From: an uncultured Clostridia bacterium
GTDB lineage: Bacteria; Bacillota; Clostridia; Oscillospirales; Acutalibacteraceae
Assembly: GCA_947627135.1 (NCBI GenBank)
Contig: CANQUV010000008.1
Span: 21,213-85,212 of the forward strand
Direction of reading: 5' to 3'
DNA: 64,000 nucleotides
Shown: in pieces, positions 55,403 to 64,000 of the stretch
Numbering within the stretch: the first letter of the stretch is position 1
Layout: the number at the start of each line of letters is the position of its first letter
Notes under the pieces: model-generated
What the model was told of the DNA's origin: nothing
Seen by the model: only the letters and a program-made list of their open reading frames with translations
Databases searched by the model: none
Made by a program: the position numbers and the translations under genes

Positions 55403-56674
55403 ATGTCACAAGTCGTTATAACCCCGGGTATTTTAAAAGGTGAGGTTACAATCCCTCCATCCAAAAGCGATGTTCACCGTGCAATAATTTGTGCGGCTCT
55501 TTCAATGGGTAAAAGTACGATTTCACCTGTTGTACTTTCAAATGATATAAAAGCAACAATAGCCTGTATAAACTCTTTGGGTGCAGAAACAAAGCTTGAA
55601 GATAATATACTTACTGTTGATGCAACAAAAATTTTTAAAAATAAAAAAGCAGTTCTTGACTGTGGAGAAAGCGGAAGTACATTAAGATTTTTTGTTCCTG
55701 TTGCAGCTATGGGAGGAATTGAAACAGAATTTATAGGACACGGCAGTTTACTTAATCGACCCATAGGAATTTTTGCCGATATACTTCCTAAAGCAGGGGT
55801 AGAATGTGAAACCACAGGCGTTCTTCCTCTTAAAATCAAAGGAAAACTCAATAGCGGTAAATTTAAAATTGCAGGTAATATAAGCTCACAGTTTATAACA
55901 GGATTGCTTTTTGCACTGCCCTTACTTGACGGCGACAGTGATGTTATACTGACCTCACCTATTGAGAGTATAGGATATATAAATATGACAATTGACACAA
56001 TGTCAAAATTTGGGGTTAAGGTTGAAACCACAGACTACGGCTGGCATATCAAGGGGAATCAAAAATATATACCTGTAAACTACATAACTGACGGTGATTG
56101 GTCACAAGCAGCATTTTTTATGTGTTCGGGAGCAATAAAAGCAGAAACCACCGTAAAAGGAGTTAATATAAATTCAACTCAAGGAGATAAGGAAATTGCA
56201 GAAATTTTAAAACGCTTCGGAGCATATATTAAAATTAACAAAAACAGCGTAACCGTAAAACCAAATGAATTACACGGCATAGAAATAGATGCAAGACAAA
56301 TTCCGGATCTTGTTCCTATTCTTGCAGTTACGGCTGCTTTTGCAAAAGGTATAACTAAAATTACAAATGCCGAAAGATTAAGAATAAAAGAAAGCGACCG
56401 TCTTGCTTCCATAAGCAACGCACTGAATAAATTAGGTGCAAAAGTTACAGAAAATCCCGACGGTCTTGTAATAGAGGGTGTTAAAAGCCTGAATGGAGGA
56501 ACAGTTGAGGGTTGTAATGACCACAGAATTGTTATGGCTATGTCAATAGCCGCAGAGAAAGCTTGTGATAAAGTCATTATTACGGATGCTTTCAGTATTA
56601 ATAAAAGCTATCCCTCATTTTTTGAAGATTACAACAAATTAGGAGGCAACGCAAATGTCATCAACATGGGGTGA
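55403..56674 (+). CDS. aroA: 3-phosphoshikimate 1-carboxyvinyltransferase (EPSP synthase)
   Basis: Makes EPSP from shikimate-3-phosphate and PEP. The 423-residue protein shows the family pieces ITIPPSKSDVHRA-like start (VTIPPSKSDVHRAIICAAL), CGESGSTLRFFVPVAA, SSQFITGLLFALPLL and ERLRIKESDRLASI. A glyphosate-site GNAGTA/GESGST reading gives GESGST here, i.e. serine in place of alanine at a position that influences glyphosate tolerance class. It overlaps aroC by 20 bp. Confidence 0.95.
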   Translation: MSQVVITPGILKGEVTIPPSKSDVHRAIICAALSMGKSTISPVVLSNDIKATIACINSLGAETKLEDNILTVDATKIFKNKKAVLDCGESGSTLRFFVPVAAMGGIETEFIGHGSLLNRPIGIFADILPKAGVECETTGVLPLKIKGKLNSGKFKIAGNISSQFITGLLFALPLLDGDSDVILTSPIESIGYINMTIDTMSKFGVKVETTDYGWHIKGNQKYIPVNYITDGDWSQAAFFMCSGAIKAETTVKGVNINSTQGDKEIAEILKRFGAYIKINKNSVTVKPNELHGIEIDARQIPDLVPILAVTAAFAKGITKITNAERLRIKESDRLASISNALNKLGAKVTENPDGLVIEGVKSLNGGTVEGCNDHRIVMAMSIAAEKACDKVIITDAFSINKSYPSFFEDYNKLGGNANVINMG

Positions 56675-57722
56675 AAAAGTTAAAATATCCGTATTCGGAG
56701 AAAGTCACGGAAAGGCAATTGGTGTTGTTATCGACGGATTGCCCGCAGGATTTAAGGTTGATAATGATAAAATTCTAACTCAAATGGCAAGAAGGGCTCC
56801 GGGGAAGGATAAAACAGCAACTCCCAGAAAAGAAAGCGACTTACCTGATGTAATGTCGGGTATGCTTGATAATGTTACAACAGGCGCACCTCTTTGTGCC
56901 ATAATTAACAATACAAATACAAAAAGTGCAGATTATTCTAATTTGCTTGCCTGTCCAAGACCGGGCCACAGTGATTATACTGCTTATGAAAAATATAAAT
57001 CATTTAATGATATCAGAGGCGGCGGACATTTTTCAGGAAGACTTACTGCACCCCTTGTTTTTGCAGGCAGTATTTGCCGACAAATTCTTGAGGAAAAAGG
57101 CATTAAAATTTCTGCACATATTTCACAAATCGGAAAAGTTAAGGATAAATCTTTTGACCCTGTTGAAATTCCCACGGATTTAATGGATAAGCTTTCAAAA
57201 AGCTCTTTTTCATTAATTGACGCTTCAAAAGAAAATGATATGCGTGAAGTTGTAGAGAAAGCCCGATTAAATCAAGACAGCGTAGGAGGCATTATTGAAT
57301 GTGCAATAACAGGACTGCCCTCAGGACTTGGAGGACCTATGTTCGGCGGTGTTGAGGGAGTTATATCATCAATTATATTTGGTATTCCTGCAATCAAGGG
57401 AATTGAATTCGGAAAGGGCTTTGATCTTGCAGAAATGCTTGGAAGTGAAAGTAACGACCCATTTGAATATAAAGACGAAAAAATCGTTACAAAAACTAAT
57501 AACTGCGGCGGTATTTTAGGAGGTATTACAAATGCTATGCCTGTTGTTTTCAGGGTCTGCGTTAAAGCAACGCCGTCAATTTCAAAGGAGCAGGATACGG
57601 TAGATTTGCAAAAAAAATGCAATACTAAACTATCAATTCAAGGCAGACACGACCCCTGCATAGTTCCCCGTGCAGTACCTGTAATTGAAGCCTGTACCGC
57701 AATTGCTCTTATGAATTTATAA
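56655..57722 (+). CDS. aroC: Chorismate synthase
   Basis: Final common step, converting EPSP to chorismate with reduced flavin. The 355-residue protein has the start VSVFGESHG-type (KISVFGESHGKAIGVVIDG), RPGHSDYTAYEKY, DIRGGGHFSGR and RHDPCIVPRAVPV. AGGAGG precedes the ATG, which lies inside the last 20 bp of aroA. Confidence 0.97.
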   Translation: MSSTWGEKVKISVFGESHGKAIGVVIDGLPAGFKVDNDKILTQMARRAPGKDKTATPRKESDLPDVMSGMLDNVTTGAPLCAIINNTNTKSADYSNLLACPRPGHSDYTAYEKYKSFNDIRGGGHFSGRLTAPLVFAGSICRQILEEKGIKISAHISQIGKVKDKSFDPVEIPTDLMDKLSKSSFSLIDASKENDMREVVEKARLNQDSVGGIIECAITGLPSGLGGPMFGGVEGVISSIIFGIPAIKGIEFGKGFDLAEMLGSESNDPFEYKDEKIVTKTNNCGGILGGITNAMPVVFRVCVKATPSISKEQDTVDLQKKCNTKLSIQGRHDPCIVPRAVPVIEACTAIALMNL

Positions 57723-57734
57723 TTAGGTGATAAA

Positions 57735-58862
57735 ATGAAAGATCTAAGTCAAATCAGAAAAGAAATAGACTCTATTGATAAAGAATTGATAAAACTTTTT
57801 AAACAACGCATGGACTGCGCCAAAGCAGTAGGCGAATATAAAAGGGCAAATAATATACCCGTACTTAACGAAAACAGAGAAAACGAAGTTCTTGATAAAG
57901 TTCAGAAAATGGGCGGAGAATACGGTACTTTTGCCCGATTGCTCTATTCAAATATTATGGAGCTTTCCCGAGCATTACAGCATACAATTTTAGGCAGCGG
58001 AAAGGCTTTGAAAAATGAGATTTTAAACGCCTCATCAGAAATGGAAACAAAAAATATAAAGGTTGCATATCAGGGCATAAAAGGAGCCAATACTCATGAA
58101 GCAGCTTTGAGGCTTTTCCCCGAAAGCGAACCTGCCTGTTATAAAACCTGGGAAGATGTTTTTAACGCTGTTGACAACGGCGAGGCTACCTACGGAGTAC
58201 TTCCGGTTGAAAACTCCAGTGCCGGTTCTGTTTCAGGGGTTTATGATTTGATTTTAAAGCATAGATTTTATATAGTAGGAGCATTAGACCTGCCAATTGA
58301 TTATTGTTTGGGAGGGCTTAAACAATCTGAACTGTCAGACATCGAAGAGGTATGGACTCATCCCCAGACTATTTCACAATGTGCAGATTACATAGCAGAG
58401 CATAACTTTAACGCTATACCAAGTGCAAATACAGCAATTGCCGCCCGTGATGTTAAAAATGAAAAGAGGCTTAATGTTGCGGCAATCTGCCCATATAAAG
58501 CGGCGGAGGAATATGGATTAAAGATTTTAGACGATCATTTGCAGGATAATAAAAATAATACAACACGATTTGTGGTTATTTCAAAAAAGCTGTATATTCC
58601 TGAAAATGCAGATAAAATCAGTCTTTGTTTTAGTCTTCCTCATGTTACCGGATCACTTTACAGTATGCTTTGCAGGTTTAATTCTTTAGGACTTAACCTG
58701 ACAAAAATTGAATCCCGTCCGATTATAGGAAAAGGGTTTGAATATTTATTCTATCTTGATTTTACAGGTAATGTAAGAAGTGAAAATGTATTGAATCTGT
58801 TATGTGCATTATCAGAAGAACTCCCCGATTTTTCATTCTTCGGCAACTATACGGAGATATAA
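57735..58862 (+). CDS. pheA: Bifunctional chorismate mutase / prephenate dehydratase
   Basis: Leads from chorismate to phenylpyruvate. The 375-residue protein has an AroQ-type chorismate mutase at 1-90 (RKEIDSIDKELIKLFKQRMD), a dehydratase domain from about 105 (VAYQGIKGANTHEAALRLF, LPVENSSAGSV, NNTTRFVVIS with the catalytic threonine) and a C-terminal ACT domain (PHVTGSLYSMLCRFNSLGLNLTKIESRP region) for phenylalanine feedback. Last gene of the aromatic operon, followed by a terminator. Confidence 0.96.
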   Translation: MKDLSQIRKEIDSIDKELIKLFKQRMDCAKAVGEYKRANNIPVLNENRENEVLDKVQKMGGEYGTFARLLYSNIMELSRALQHTILGSGKALKNEILNASSEMETKNIKVAYQGIKGANTHEAALRLFPESEPACYKTWEDVFNAVDNGEATYGVLPVENSSAGSVSGVYDLILKHRFYIVGALDLPIDYCLGGLKQSELSDIEEVWTHPQTISQCADYIAEHNFNAIPSANTAIAARDVKNEKRLNVAAICPYKAAEEYGLKILDDHLQDNKNNTTRFVVISKKLYIPENADKISLCFSLPHVTGSLYSMLCRFNSLGLNLTKIESRPIIGKGFEYLFYLDFTGNVRSENVLNLLCALSEELPDFSFFGNYTEI

Positions 58863-58882
58863 AAATATATAAATATAAACAT

Positions 58883-58917
58883 AAAACTCCACTCAATGAA
58901 AAGAGTGGAGTTTTTTT
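58883..58917 (+). terminator. Terminator of the aromatic operon
   Basis: AAAACTCCACTC (58883-58894) and GAGTGGAG (58903-58910) plus a run of seven T form a strong intrinsic terminator 20 nt past pheA. Confidence 0.9.
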
Positions 58918-58933
58918 AATAATTGTATAAATT

Positions 58934-59401
58934 TCAATATGGAGAATACCCGCATGAACAAGTATCTGTATCGGTAACGCTTTTGTTTATCTTTCCGCAT
59001 CGAGGGCATGTCCATGTATATTCTTCTGTATTTTCTCCTTGTCTATTTTCTATTTGTTCATTTTCTATTTGTTTGTTTTCATAATGTTTTATTACAGCAG
59101 TTTTATTTTTTTCGGCTGTTTTATTCTCATTATAATATGTATTGCTGAATAGTGTTTCTTCAATATTTTGTGTGCTTTCAATCAACTGTCCAAATCCATA
59201 CATAAAAAATGATGATATCCAAGAAATCAAAGATCCTAAAACAATAACTATGATACCGCTAAAAAATATACCGCCATCAAGAATAGTTCCTGTTTGGGCA
59301 TTTATCATAATAACAAGTCCCCAAATCACACTGATTGCAATTCCAACAACTGTAATAATTTTTGCAAGAGTTTTAATTTTACTACCAATATTATCGAACA
59401 T
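58934..59401 (-). CDS. Membrane protein with C-terminal zinc ribbon, function unknown
   Basis: A 155-residue protein with two membrane helices (about 13-33 and 44-70), a polar, repetitive linker (NKQIENEQIENRQGEN) and a C-terminal cysteine set CPRCGK ... CSCGY, probably a zinc ribbon. AAAGGAG precedes the ATG. It is the third gene of the XRE-linked run and shares the helix-linker-ribbon plan with the first gene (60136-60597). I recognise no named family. Confidence 0.65.
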   Translation of the reverse strand: MFDNIGSKIKTLAKIITVVGIAISVIWGLVIMINAQTGTILDGGIFFSGIIVIVLGSLISWISSFFMYGFGQLIESTQNIEETLFSNTYYNENKTAEKNKTAVIKHYENKQIENEQIENRQGENTEEYTWTCPRCGKINKSVTDTDTCSCGYSPY

Positions 59402-59422
59402 AAATTTACTCCTTTTTATTTA

Positions 59423-60124
59423 TTATATTCTGTTAATAATCTCTTGTCTTTTTATCTTATATTCATCAGCTGTTATCTGTGAATTTTTATATTGAATCTC
59501 CAAATTTATCAACTCTGCTTCAGGGTTAAAGTATAATGGAGAATAGTTTGTGTTATTAACCTTGACCACTTTTTTATAAATATAGTTTTTAGGATAAAAA
59601 AGTATATACAAAACAAATGGCAACAAATAAATTAAGTTATATATTAAACTGTATCCATATAAATTATAAATACGACTAAATGTATATATTATAAAAATAA
59701 TAATGTATATTATCGCCAAAATTTTAGAGCTTCTGTTACCTATTTTATTGTTAAAAATAAGTAACACCCAAATACCTGAAATAACAAATTGAAAAATCGG
59801 CATTATTATTAGGTTTAACAGACTAAAAATATTATATCTATAATCTATATTATTACTAATTATAAAAATTTGTGAGGAAATACATTCTAATATACTAGAA
59901 GCAAAAAAGCTAATAAATGAAAGTTTTATCAGCCATGATTTACTATCACCATGTTCTACAAACATAAAAATAGCTATTGCAAAATATGAAAATGCATGTA
60001 ATATATTAGCTAAATCATTAATATACAAAAACAACAAGTAATACAACAAAAAAATTATTGAAATAGTACCTATCACAATTCTCATAACTTTAATTGAGGT
60101 TTCTGTTTTACATTCTATTTTCAA
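59423..60124 (-). CDS. Polytopic membrane protein with SHOCT-like tail, function unknown
   Basis: About 233 residues with roughly six membrane helices (for example IVIGTISIIFLLYYLLFLYI, IYIIIFIIYTF). The last 30 residues (LINLEIQYKNSQITADEYKIKRQEIINRI in two parts) resemble a SHOCT-type short helical pair found at protein ends in many bacteria. I prefer the TTG at 60124, 7 nt after GAGGTG; a GTG at 60139 overlapping the previous stop (GTGA) is the alternative. Very AT-rich codon use (many ATA, TTA, AAT) compared with the flanking housekeeping genes. Confidence 0.6.
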   Translation of the reverse strand: MKIECKTETSIKVMRIVIGTISIIFLLYYLLFLYINDLANILHAFSYFAIAIFMFVEHGDSKSWLIKLSFISFFASSILECISSQIFIISNNIDYRYNIFSLLNLIIMPIFQFVISGIWVLLIFNNKIGNRSSKILAIIYIIIFIIYTFSRIYNLYGYSLIYNLIYLLPFVLYILFYPKNYIYKKVVKVNNTNYSPLYFNPEAELINLEIQYKNSQITADEYKIKRQEIINRI

Positions 60125-60135
60125 AATTCTACACC

Positions 60136-60597
60136 TCACTCCGCTTTTTTACCGCAACGAGGACAGAATAAATCACTTTCTCTTATTTCTGCTCCGCATG
60201 ATGTACAAAATGAATTTTTAGTTTGGGCAGGCACATAGTTGGTTAAAGATTGCAATTTTTGATTAAATTCACCTTCTGTAATTAAACCTTTATTTTTTAA
60301 TTCAATAAGCTGGTTAATTCGATTATTGTTTTTATTTTCAAACTGGTTCATATAACCATTATTCTTTACATATTTACCTTTTTTGTTATTGTATATTACA
60401 ATTCCTATAACTACAAAAATAACTCCTAAAATAACTGCAAATGCACCAATAAGAGTAAACATTGAGCCGGGATCTTTTGTTCCGCTGTTAAAAAAGCTGT
60501 TCCATTGAGCTTCATAGCTGTTATTCATAGAACTTCCGTAAATAAAGCTTATTGCTCCGCCAATCATGAATATAATTCCCAAAACTATCATTCCCAT
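60136..60597 (-). CDS. Membrane protein with SHOCT-like segment and zinc ribbon
   Basis: A 153-residue protein: two helices (about 3-22 and 47-69), a basic linker, a SHOCT-like motif (NQLIELKNKGLITEGEFNQKLQ, residues about 92-113) and a C-terminal zinc ribbon (FCTSCGAEIRESDLFCPRCGKK). AGGGGA precedes the ATG. First gene of the run, immediately downstream of the palindrome-flanked promoter. Its start is divergent from the XRE gene. The function is unknown; membrane stress or antimicrobial response is a guess from architecture. Confidence 0.65.
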   Translation of the reverse strand: MGMIVLGIIFMIGGAISFIYGSSMNNSYEAQWNSFFNSGTKDPGSMFTLIGAFAVILGVIFVVIGIVIYNNKKGKYVKNNGYMNQFENKNNNRINQLIELKNKGLITEGEFNQKLQSLTNYVPAQTKNSFCTSCGAEIRESDLFCPRCGKKAE

Positions 60598-60620
60598 AGA
60601 AATTCCCCTTTACATATTTT

Positions 60621-60638
60621 TAGTACTTATTAGTACTA
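60621..60638. promoter_or_regulatory. Palindromic operator 1
   Basis: TAGTACT-TATT-AGTACTA, a perfect 7-bp inverted repeat. It covers the expected start of transcription of the minus-strand membrane-protein genes. Confidence 0.7.
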
Positions 60639-60645
60639 TACTGTG

Positions 60646-60674
60646 ATTATATCAACCTTTTGTGATAAAGTCAA
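60646..60674 (-). promoter_or_regulatory. Consensus promoter of the membrane-protein operon
   Basis: On the minus strand TTGACT (60674-60669), a 17-bp spacer and TATAAT (60651-60646). It is the best promoter match in the window and lies exactly between two related palindromes. Confidence 0.8.
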
Positions 60675-60692
60675 TAGTACTTATTAATACTA
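60675..60692. promoter_or_regulatory. Palindromic operator 2
   Basis: TAGTACT-TATT-AATACTA, identical to operator 1 except for one base. It abuts the -35 element and lies just before the XRE gene ribosome site, 54 bp (about five helix turns) from operator 1. Confidence 0.7.
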
Positions 60693-60707
60693 TTAAAGGT
60701 GATATCT

Positions 60708-60902
60708 GTGTATTTTAAACGATTAAAGGATTTGCGTGAAGACCACGATATGAAACAGGTCGATGTAGCAAACTATCTGGGAATACAACAAACAGTATAT
60801 TCAAGATATGAGCGAGGATTTCAAACAATTCCTGTTGAGCATTTAATAAAGCTTGCGGATTTATACGATGTTTCAGTAGATTATATTTTAGAAAGAATAT
60901 AA
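60708..60902 (+). CDS. XRE family helix-turn-helix regulator
   Basis: I chose the GTG at 60708 with AAAGGTGAT upstream; a GTG at 60699 is possible but lies inside that site. The 64-residue protein is a bare HTH_3 domain: FKRLKDLREDHDMKQVDVANYLG (helices 1-2) and QQTVYSRYERG (recognition helix), ending DVSVDYILER. It has no sensor domain. It is divergent from the membrane-protein operon, whose promoter is flanked by palindromes, and is the obvious candidate to bind them. Confidence 0.9.
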   Translation: MYFKRLKDLREDHDMKQVDVANYLGIQQTVYSRYERGFQTIPVEHLIKLADLYDVSVDYILERI

Positions 60903-60908
60903 CAAAAT

Positions 60909-60937
60909 AAAAGACGGAGTTTAAAAACTCCGTCTTT
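60909..60937 (-). terminator. Bidirectional terminator between rplQ and the XRE gene
   Basis: AAAAGACGGAGTTT and AAACTCCGTCTTT pair almost perfectly with A/T-rich flanks on both sides. It closes the ribosomal alpha operon and probably also the XRE gene. Confidence 0.85.
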
Positions 60938-60966
60938 AATTATTTATTGATATTTATATTTATAAA

Positions 60967-61317
60967 TTATACAAGTTCGATAACTGCCATTTCAGCAGCG
61001 TCGCCACGGCGAGGGCCGATTTTTGTAACTCGGGTGTATCCGCCCTTTATATCCTTGTATTTTGGAGCAATTTCATCAAAAAGCTTATAAACTACATCTT
61101 CCTTTGTAACAAAAGACATTACTAAGCGCTTATTGTGAAGGTTGCTTTCTTTAGCGATCGTTATCATTTTCTCTGCCATTGAGGATACCTCTTTAGCACG
61201 AGTAACTGTTGTTTCAATCTTGCCGTTTTCAAAAAGGAAAGTTACCATGGCTCTTAACATGGCTGTTCTTTGAGCAGTTGTTCTTCCCAATTTTCTTGTA
61301 CCTGGCATTTTATTCAC
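60967..61317 (-). CDS. rplQ: 50S ribosomal protein L17
   Basis: A 116-residue basic protein with the L17 start [30 protein letters not shown] (split) and the end [22 protein letters not shown]. Last gene of the alpha operon. AAAGGAG precedes the ATG, and a terminator follows. Confidence 0.98.
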   Translation of the reverse strand: MNKMPGTRKLGRTTAQRTAMLRAMVTFLFENGKIETTVTRAKEVSSMAEKMITIAKESNLHNKRLVMSFVTKEDVVYKLFDEIAPKYKDIKGGYTRVTKIGPRRGDAAEMAVIELV

Positions 61318-61346
61318 TCCTTTACCGTTTTTATATGGTTTAGGTT

Positions 61347-62300
61347 TTATTCGTCTTCTTTCTGAAGGTTAAAACCGAGAGAATTAAGTTTATACACAAC
61401 CTCTTCAAGAGATTTTCTGCCAAGGTTGCGTACCTTCATCATATCTTCTTCACTCTTATTGATCAAATCCTCAACTGTGTTGATTCCTGCACGCTTTAAG
61501 CAGTTGAATGAACGAACTGAAAGATCAAGCTCTTCAATAGTCATTTCAAGAACTTTTTCCTTGCCTTTATCGTCCTTTTCGACCATGATCTCAGTATTTG
61601 TACCCTTATCAGAAAGACTTACAAACAAGTTGAGATGTTCTGTAAGGACCTTGGCTGCAAGAGATACTGCCTCTTGTGCATTGATAACACCGTTTGTCCA
61701 AACATCAATGGTCAGTTTATCATAGTCAGTAATCTGACCAACACGAGTATTATCTACTGTGTAATTTACCTTGACAACAGGCGTATAGATAGAATCAACC
61801 GGTAAAACACCGATTACATTATTTCCGTTCATCGCTTTATTACGTTCAGCAGGAATGTAGCCTCTGCCTCTGTCAAGTGTAATTTCCATATTTAACTTTG
61901 CGTCATCTCCAAGAGTTGCAATATGAAGGTCTGGGGTAAGAATTTCAACTTCGCTGTCGCACTGAATAGCGGATGCTGTCAACTCACAAGGTCCTTCGGC
62001 AGAGATCTCTACTACCTTTGGACTTGTTTCGTAAAGTTTAGCTACAAGGCTTTTCAAGTTAAGAATAATTTCAGTAACATCTTCTTTAACACCCGGAATT
62101 GTTGAAAACTCATGCAAAACTCCGTCGATTTTTACAGAAGTAACCGCTACGCCTTCAAGTGATGAAAGCAAAACTCTTCTTAAGCTGTTGCCTAATGTGT
62201 TGCCGAAACCTCTTTCAAGAGGTTCAACAACAAATCTGCCGTATTTTCCGTCCTCGGATAACTCTTCGGTTTCTATTCTTGGCTTTTCTATCTCTATCAT
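61347..62300 (-). CDS. rpoA: RNA polymerase subunit alpha
   Basis: The 317-residue protein has the N-terminal dimerisation domain ([35 protein letters not shown]) and the C-terminal DNA/activator-binding domain ([31 protein letters not shown]). Normal length. AAGGAGG precedes the ATG. Confidence 0.99.
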   Translation of the reverse strand: MIEIEKPRIETEELSEDGKYGRFVVEPLERGFGNTLGNSLRRVLLSSLEGVAVTSVKIDGVLHEFSTIPGVKEDVTEIILNLKSLVAKLYETSPKVVEISAEGPCELTASAIQCDSEVEILTPDLHIATLGDDAKLNMEITLDRGRGYIPAERNKAMNGNNVIGVLPVDSIYTPVVKVNYTVDNTRVGQITDYDKLTIDVWTNGVINAQEAVSLAAKVLTEHLNLFVSLSDKGTNTEIMVEKDDKGKEKVLEMTIEELDLSVRSFNCLKRAGINTVEDLINKSEEDMMKVRNLGRKSLEEVVYKLNSLGFNLQKEDE

Positions 62301-62368
62301 TAGCGAATCCTCCTTATTAAGCGGCTGAAAGACCGCTGTAAATGTAATCTGAATATTTATAATGTGGA

Positions 62369-62971
62369 TTACTTGGAGTACAACTCGACGATAAGATGTT
62401 CCTCAACAGGAAAGTCGATATCATCCCTCTGTGGAGCTGCGATAACCTTACCGCCTAAAAGATTTTCATCTTTCTGAAGCCATTTTGGAGCAGGCATTGA
62501 AGCTGTTTCTCCGTCTGCAATTGACTTAAATCTTGTAGTTGAGCGGCTTTTTTCTTTAACTTCGATTACATCGCCAACCTTAACAAGATAAGACGGGATA
62601 TTTACTTTTTTACCGTTTACGGTAAAGTGGCTGTGATTTACAAGCTGTCTTGCTTCTCTTCTGGTAGCAGCAAGACCGAGTCTGAATACAACATTATCAA
62701 GTCTGCGTTCAATTAATGTAAGTAAAGCAGTACCGGTTTTACCCTCTGCCTTTTCAGCTTTTTCATAATAAGATCTGAACTGTTTCTCCATAATACCGTA
62801 AATAAATTTAACCTTTTGTTTTTCGGTAAGCTGGAGGCTGTATTCACTCTTTTTTCTTCTCATTTTACCGCCGGGGTTTTTATTAGAAGTTTTTTTAGAG
62901 TAACCCATTACTGCGGGTGAAATTCCAAGTGTTCTGCAACGCTTTGCAATTGGCTGCATATTTTTAGCCAT
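62369..62971 (-). CDS. rpsD: 30S ribosomal protein S4
   Basis: The ATG at 62971 follows GGAGG, so the longer frame overlapping rpsK is not used. The 200-residue protein has the S4 RNA-binding domain ([33 protein letters not shown] in two parts). It begins [19 protein letters not shown], the form without the N-terminal zinc cysteines. In many bacteria S4 represses this operon translationally. Confidence 0.98.
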   Translation of the reverse strand: MAKNMQPIAKRCRTLGISPAVMGYSKKTSNKNPGGKMRRKKSEYSLQLTEKQKVKFIYGIMEKQFRSYYEKAEKAEGKTGTALLTLIERRLDNVVFRLGLAATRREARQLVNHSHFTVNGKKVNIPSYLVKVGDVIEVKEKSRSTTRFKSIADGETASMPAPKWLQKDENLLGGKVIAAPQRDDIDFPVEEHLIVELYSK

Positions 62972-62994
62972 AGGTTTTTTCCTCCTTTTTAATA

Positions 62995-63396
62995 CTATAC
63001 GCGTCTTCTCTTTGGAGGACGGCATCCGTTGTGTGGAATCGGAGTAACGTCTTTAATCATTGTTACTTCAAGCCCTGCGGACTGTAATGCTCTGATTGCT
63101 GCTTCTCTGCCTTGTCCCGGACCCTTTACGAAAACTTCAACAGATTTCATACCGTGTTCCATAGCGGCTTTAGCTGCAGTTTCAGCAGCTGACTGTGCAG
63201 CAAACGGAGTAGATTTTCTTGAACCTCTGAAGCCTAACTCACCGGCACTTGCCCAAGATACAGCATTACCCTGTGTATCTGAAATTGTTACGATTGTATT
63301 GTTAAAGGTTGACTGAATATGTGCCTGACCTTTTTCAATGTTTTTGCGTTCGCGACGACGACGCACTACTTTTTTACCACCTTTTGGTGCTGCCAT
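62995..63396 (-). CDS. rpsK: 30S ribosomal protein S11
   Basis: A 133-residue protein ending in the invariant [16 protein letters not shown] and containing [16 protein letters not shown] and [21 protein letters not shown] precedes the ATG. It lies 14 nt after rpsM. Confidence 0.99.
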   Translation of the reverse strand: MAAPKGGKKVVRRRRERKNIEKGQAHIQSTFNNTIVTISDTQGNAVSWASAGELGFRGSRKSTPFAAQSAAETAAKAAMEHGMKSVEVFVKGPGQGREAAIRALQSAGLEVTMIKDVTPIPHNGCRPPKRRRV

Positions 63397-63410
63397 AATT
63401 CATGCCCTCC

Positions 63411-63779
63411 TTACTTCTTCTTGTTAGCCATTGTCTTGCGTGGACCCTTACGGGTACGAGCGTTAGTCTTAGAACGCTGACCTCTTACAGGCAAGCCTTT
63501 TCTATGACGAACTCCACGGTAACAACCGATTTCAATAAGTCTTTTAATGTCAAAAGCTATGTCACGGCGAAGGTCACCTTCAACGCGGCAGTTGTGGTCT
63601 ATATATTCTCTAAGCTTTGAAACATCGTCTTCTGTTAAATCTCTGACACGAGTGTCCGGATTTACACCTGTTGCAGCAATAATGTCACTTGCAGTTTTTC
63701 TTCCAATACCATAGATATATGTTAAACCGATTTCAACTCTTTTATCTCTTGGTAAGTCAACACCTGCTATACGAGCCAT
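63411..63779 (-). CDS. rpsM: 30S ribosomal protein S13
   Basis: A 122-residue protein with the start [21 protein letters not shown] and the late [25 protein letters not shown] precedes the ATG. It follows rpmJ by about 80 nt. Confidence 0.99.
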   Translation of the reverse strand: MARIAGVDLPRDKRVEIGLTYIYGIGRKTASDIIAATGVNPDTRVRDLTEDDVSKLREYIDHNCRVEGDLRRDIAFDIKRLIEIGCYRGVRHRKGLPVRGQRSKTNARTRKGPRKTMANKKK

Positions 63780-63861
63780 TTAGTTGCACCTCCATAAATA
63801 TTTGATTAATTTTACATCTTTTAATAATTATGCTTATACTAACTTTAATTAAAGTTAAGCA

Positions 63862-63975
63862 TTAACCCTGACGCTGTTTATGCTTGGGGTTTTCGCAAAT
63901 AACTAAAATCTTGCCTTTTCTTTTGATTACTTTGCACTTTTCGCACATTTTCTTTACTGAAGGTCTGACTTTCAT
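63862..63975 (-). CDS. rpmJ: 50S ribosomal protein L36
   Basis: A 37-residue protein, [15 protein letters not shown] at the start with the zinc ligands CEKC, then [17 protein letters not shown] precedes the ATG at 63975. It is the first gene of the alpha operon visible here; infA would be expected just beyond the window edge. Confidence 0.97.
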   Translation of the reverse strand: MKVRPSVKKMCEKCKVIKRKGKILVICENPKHKQRQG

Positions 63976-64000
63976 CTATAATCATTCCTTTCTTAAATAA

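Noticed and set aside
55474..56031. 185-residue antisense frame
   Set aside because: Antisense to aroA; composition is that of a reversed coding strand.

Overview
The window is 64 kb of an AT-rich, low-GC Gram-positive chromosome. A sigma-F operon (spoIIAA-spoIIAB-sigF), SpoIIIE/FtsK, RicT, a dockerin-bearing secreted protein and strong AGGAGG-type ribosome binding sites point to a spore-forming anaerobic member of the Clostridia, probably near Ruminococcaceae/Oscillospiraceae. That placement is inferred from gene content, not from a database search. Most genes are housekeeping, sit in tight operons (many ATGA or TAATG overlaps) and look intact. I see no CRISPR array, prophage or transposase.

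Layout. 1-13.1 kb (minus): 5' part of comEC, a phosphoribosyltransferase, a HIT protein, a methyltransferase, plsY-der, yceD-rpmF, pgi, a penicillin-binding-type carboxypeptidase, a zinc-ribbon/PASTA/YARHG membrane protein and nadB-nadC. 13.2-19.7 kb (plus): hflX, a DUF951-type protein, prfA, tsaC, coaE, a lytic transglycosylase and an M18 aminopeptidase. At 19.8-20.3 kb tRNA-Arg(ACG) is followed by two 195-bp tandem repeats carrying pieces of the tRNA 3' end in both orientations. 20.4-26.8 kb: a small dockerin protein, proBA, three small unrecognised proteins, a phosphodiesterase, holB-ricT and a ferredoxin.

27-30.7 kb (minus): a small secreted protein, a strong hairpin, then an ABC system with two FtsX-like permeases around one ATPase; this resembles a peptide/bacteriocin-type locus. 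31-40.2 kb (minus): mscL with a zinc-ribbon tail, tyrS, a ComEC-like metallo-beta-lactamase, a YgiQ radical-SAM protein, ftsK, uppP and a ClpP-like protease. 40.4-46.2 kb (plus): a CorC-type transporter, trmN6, rsmI, folC and the sigF operon. 46.5-50.7 kb (minus): a glutathionylspermidine-synthase-like ATP-grasp protein, proS-metA and acpP.

50.9-58.9 kb (plus) is a shikimate/aromatic amino acid operon (aroE-aroK-aroF-tyrA-aroB-aroA-aroC-pheA), complete to prephenate metabolism except for 3-dehydroquinate dehydratase. 58.9-60.9 kb is a small islet: three unrecognised membrane/zinc-ribbon proteins divergent from an XRE regulator, with a consensus promoter held between two near-identical palindromes. 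60.9-64 kb (minus) is the end of the ribosomal alpha operon (rpmJ-rpsM-rpsK-rpsD-rpoA-rplQ).

The least explained items are the secreted-protein/ABC locus, the XRE-controlled islet, the tRNA-derived tandem repeat, and a conserved leader-like element found before comEC and before the methyltransferase, with a possible third copy at 26.9 kb.
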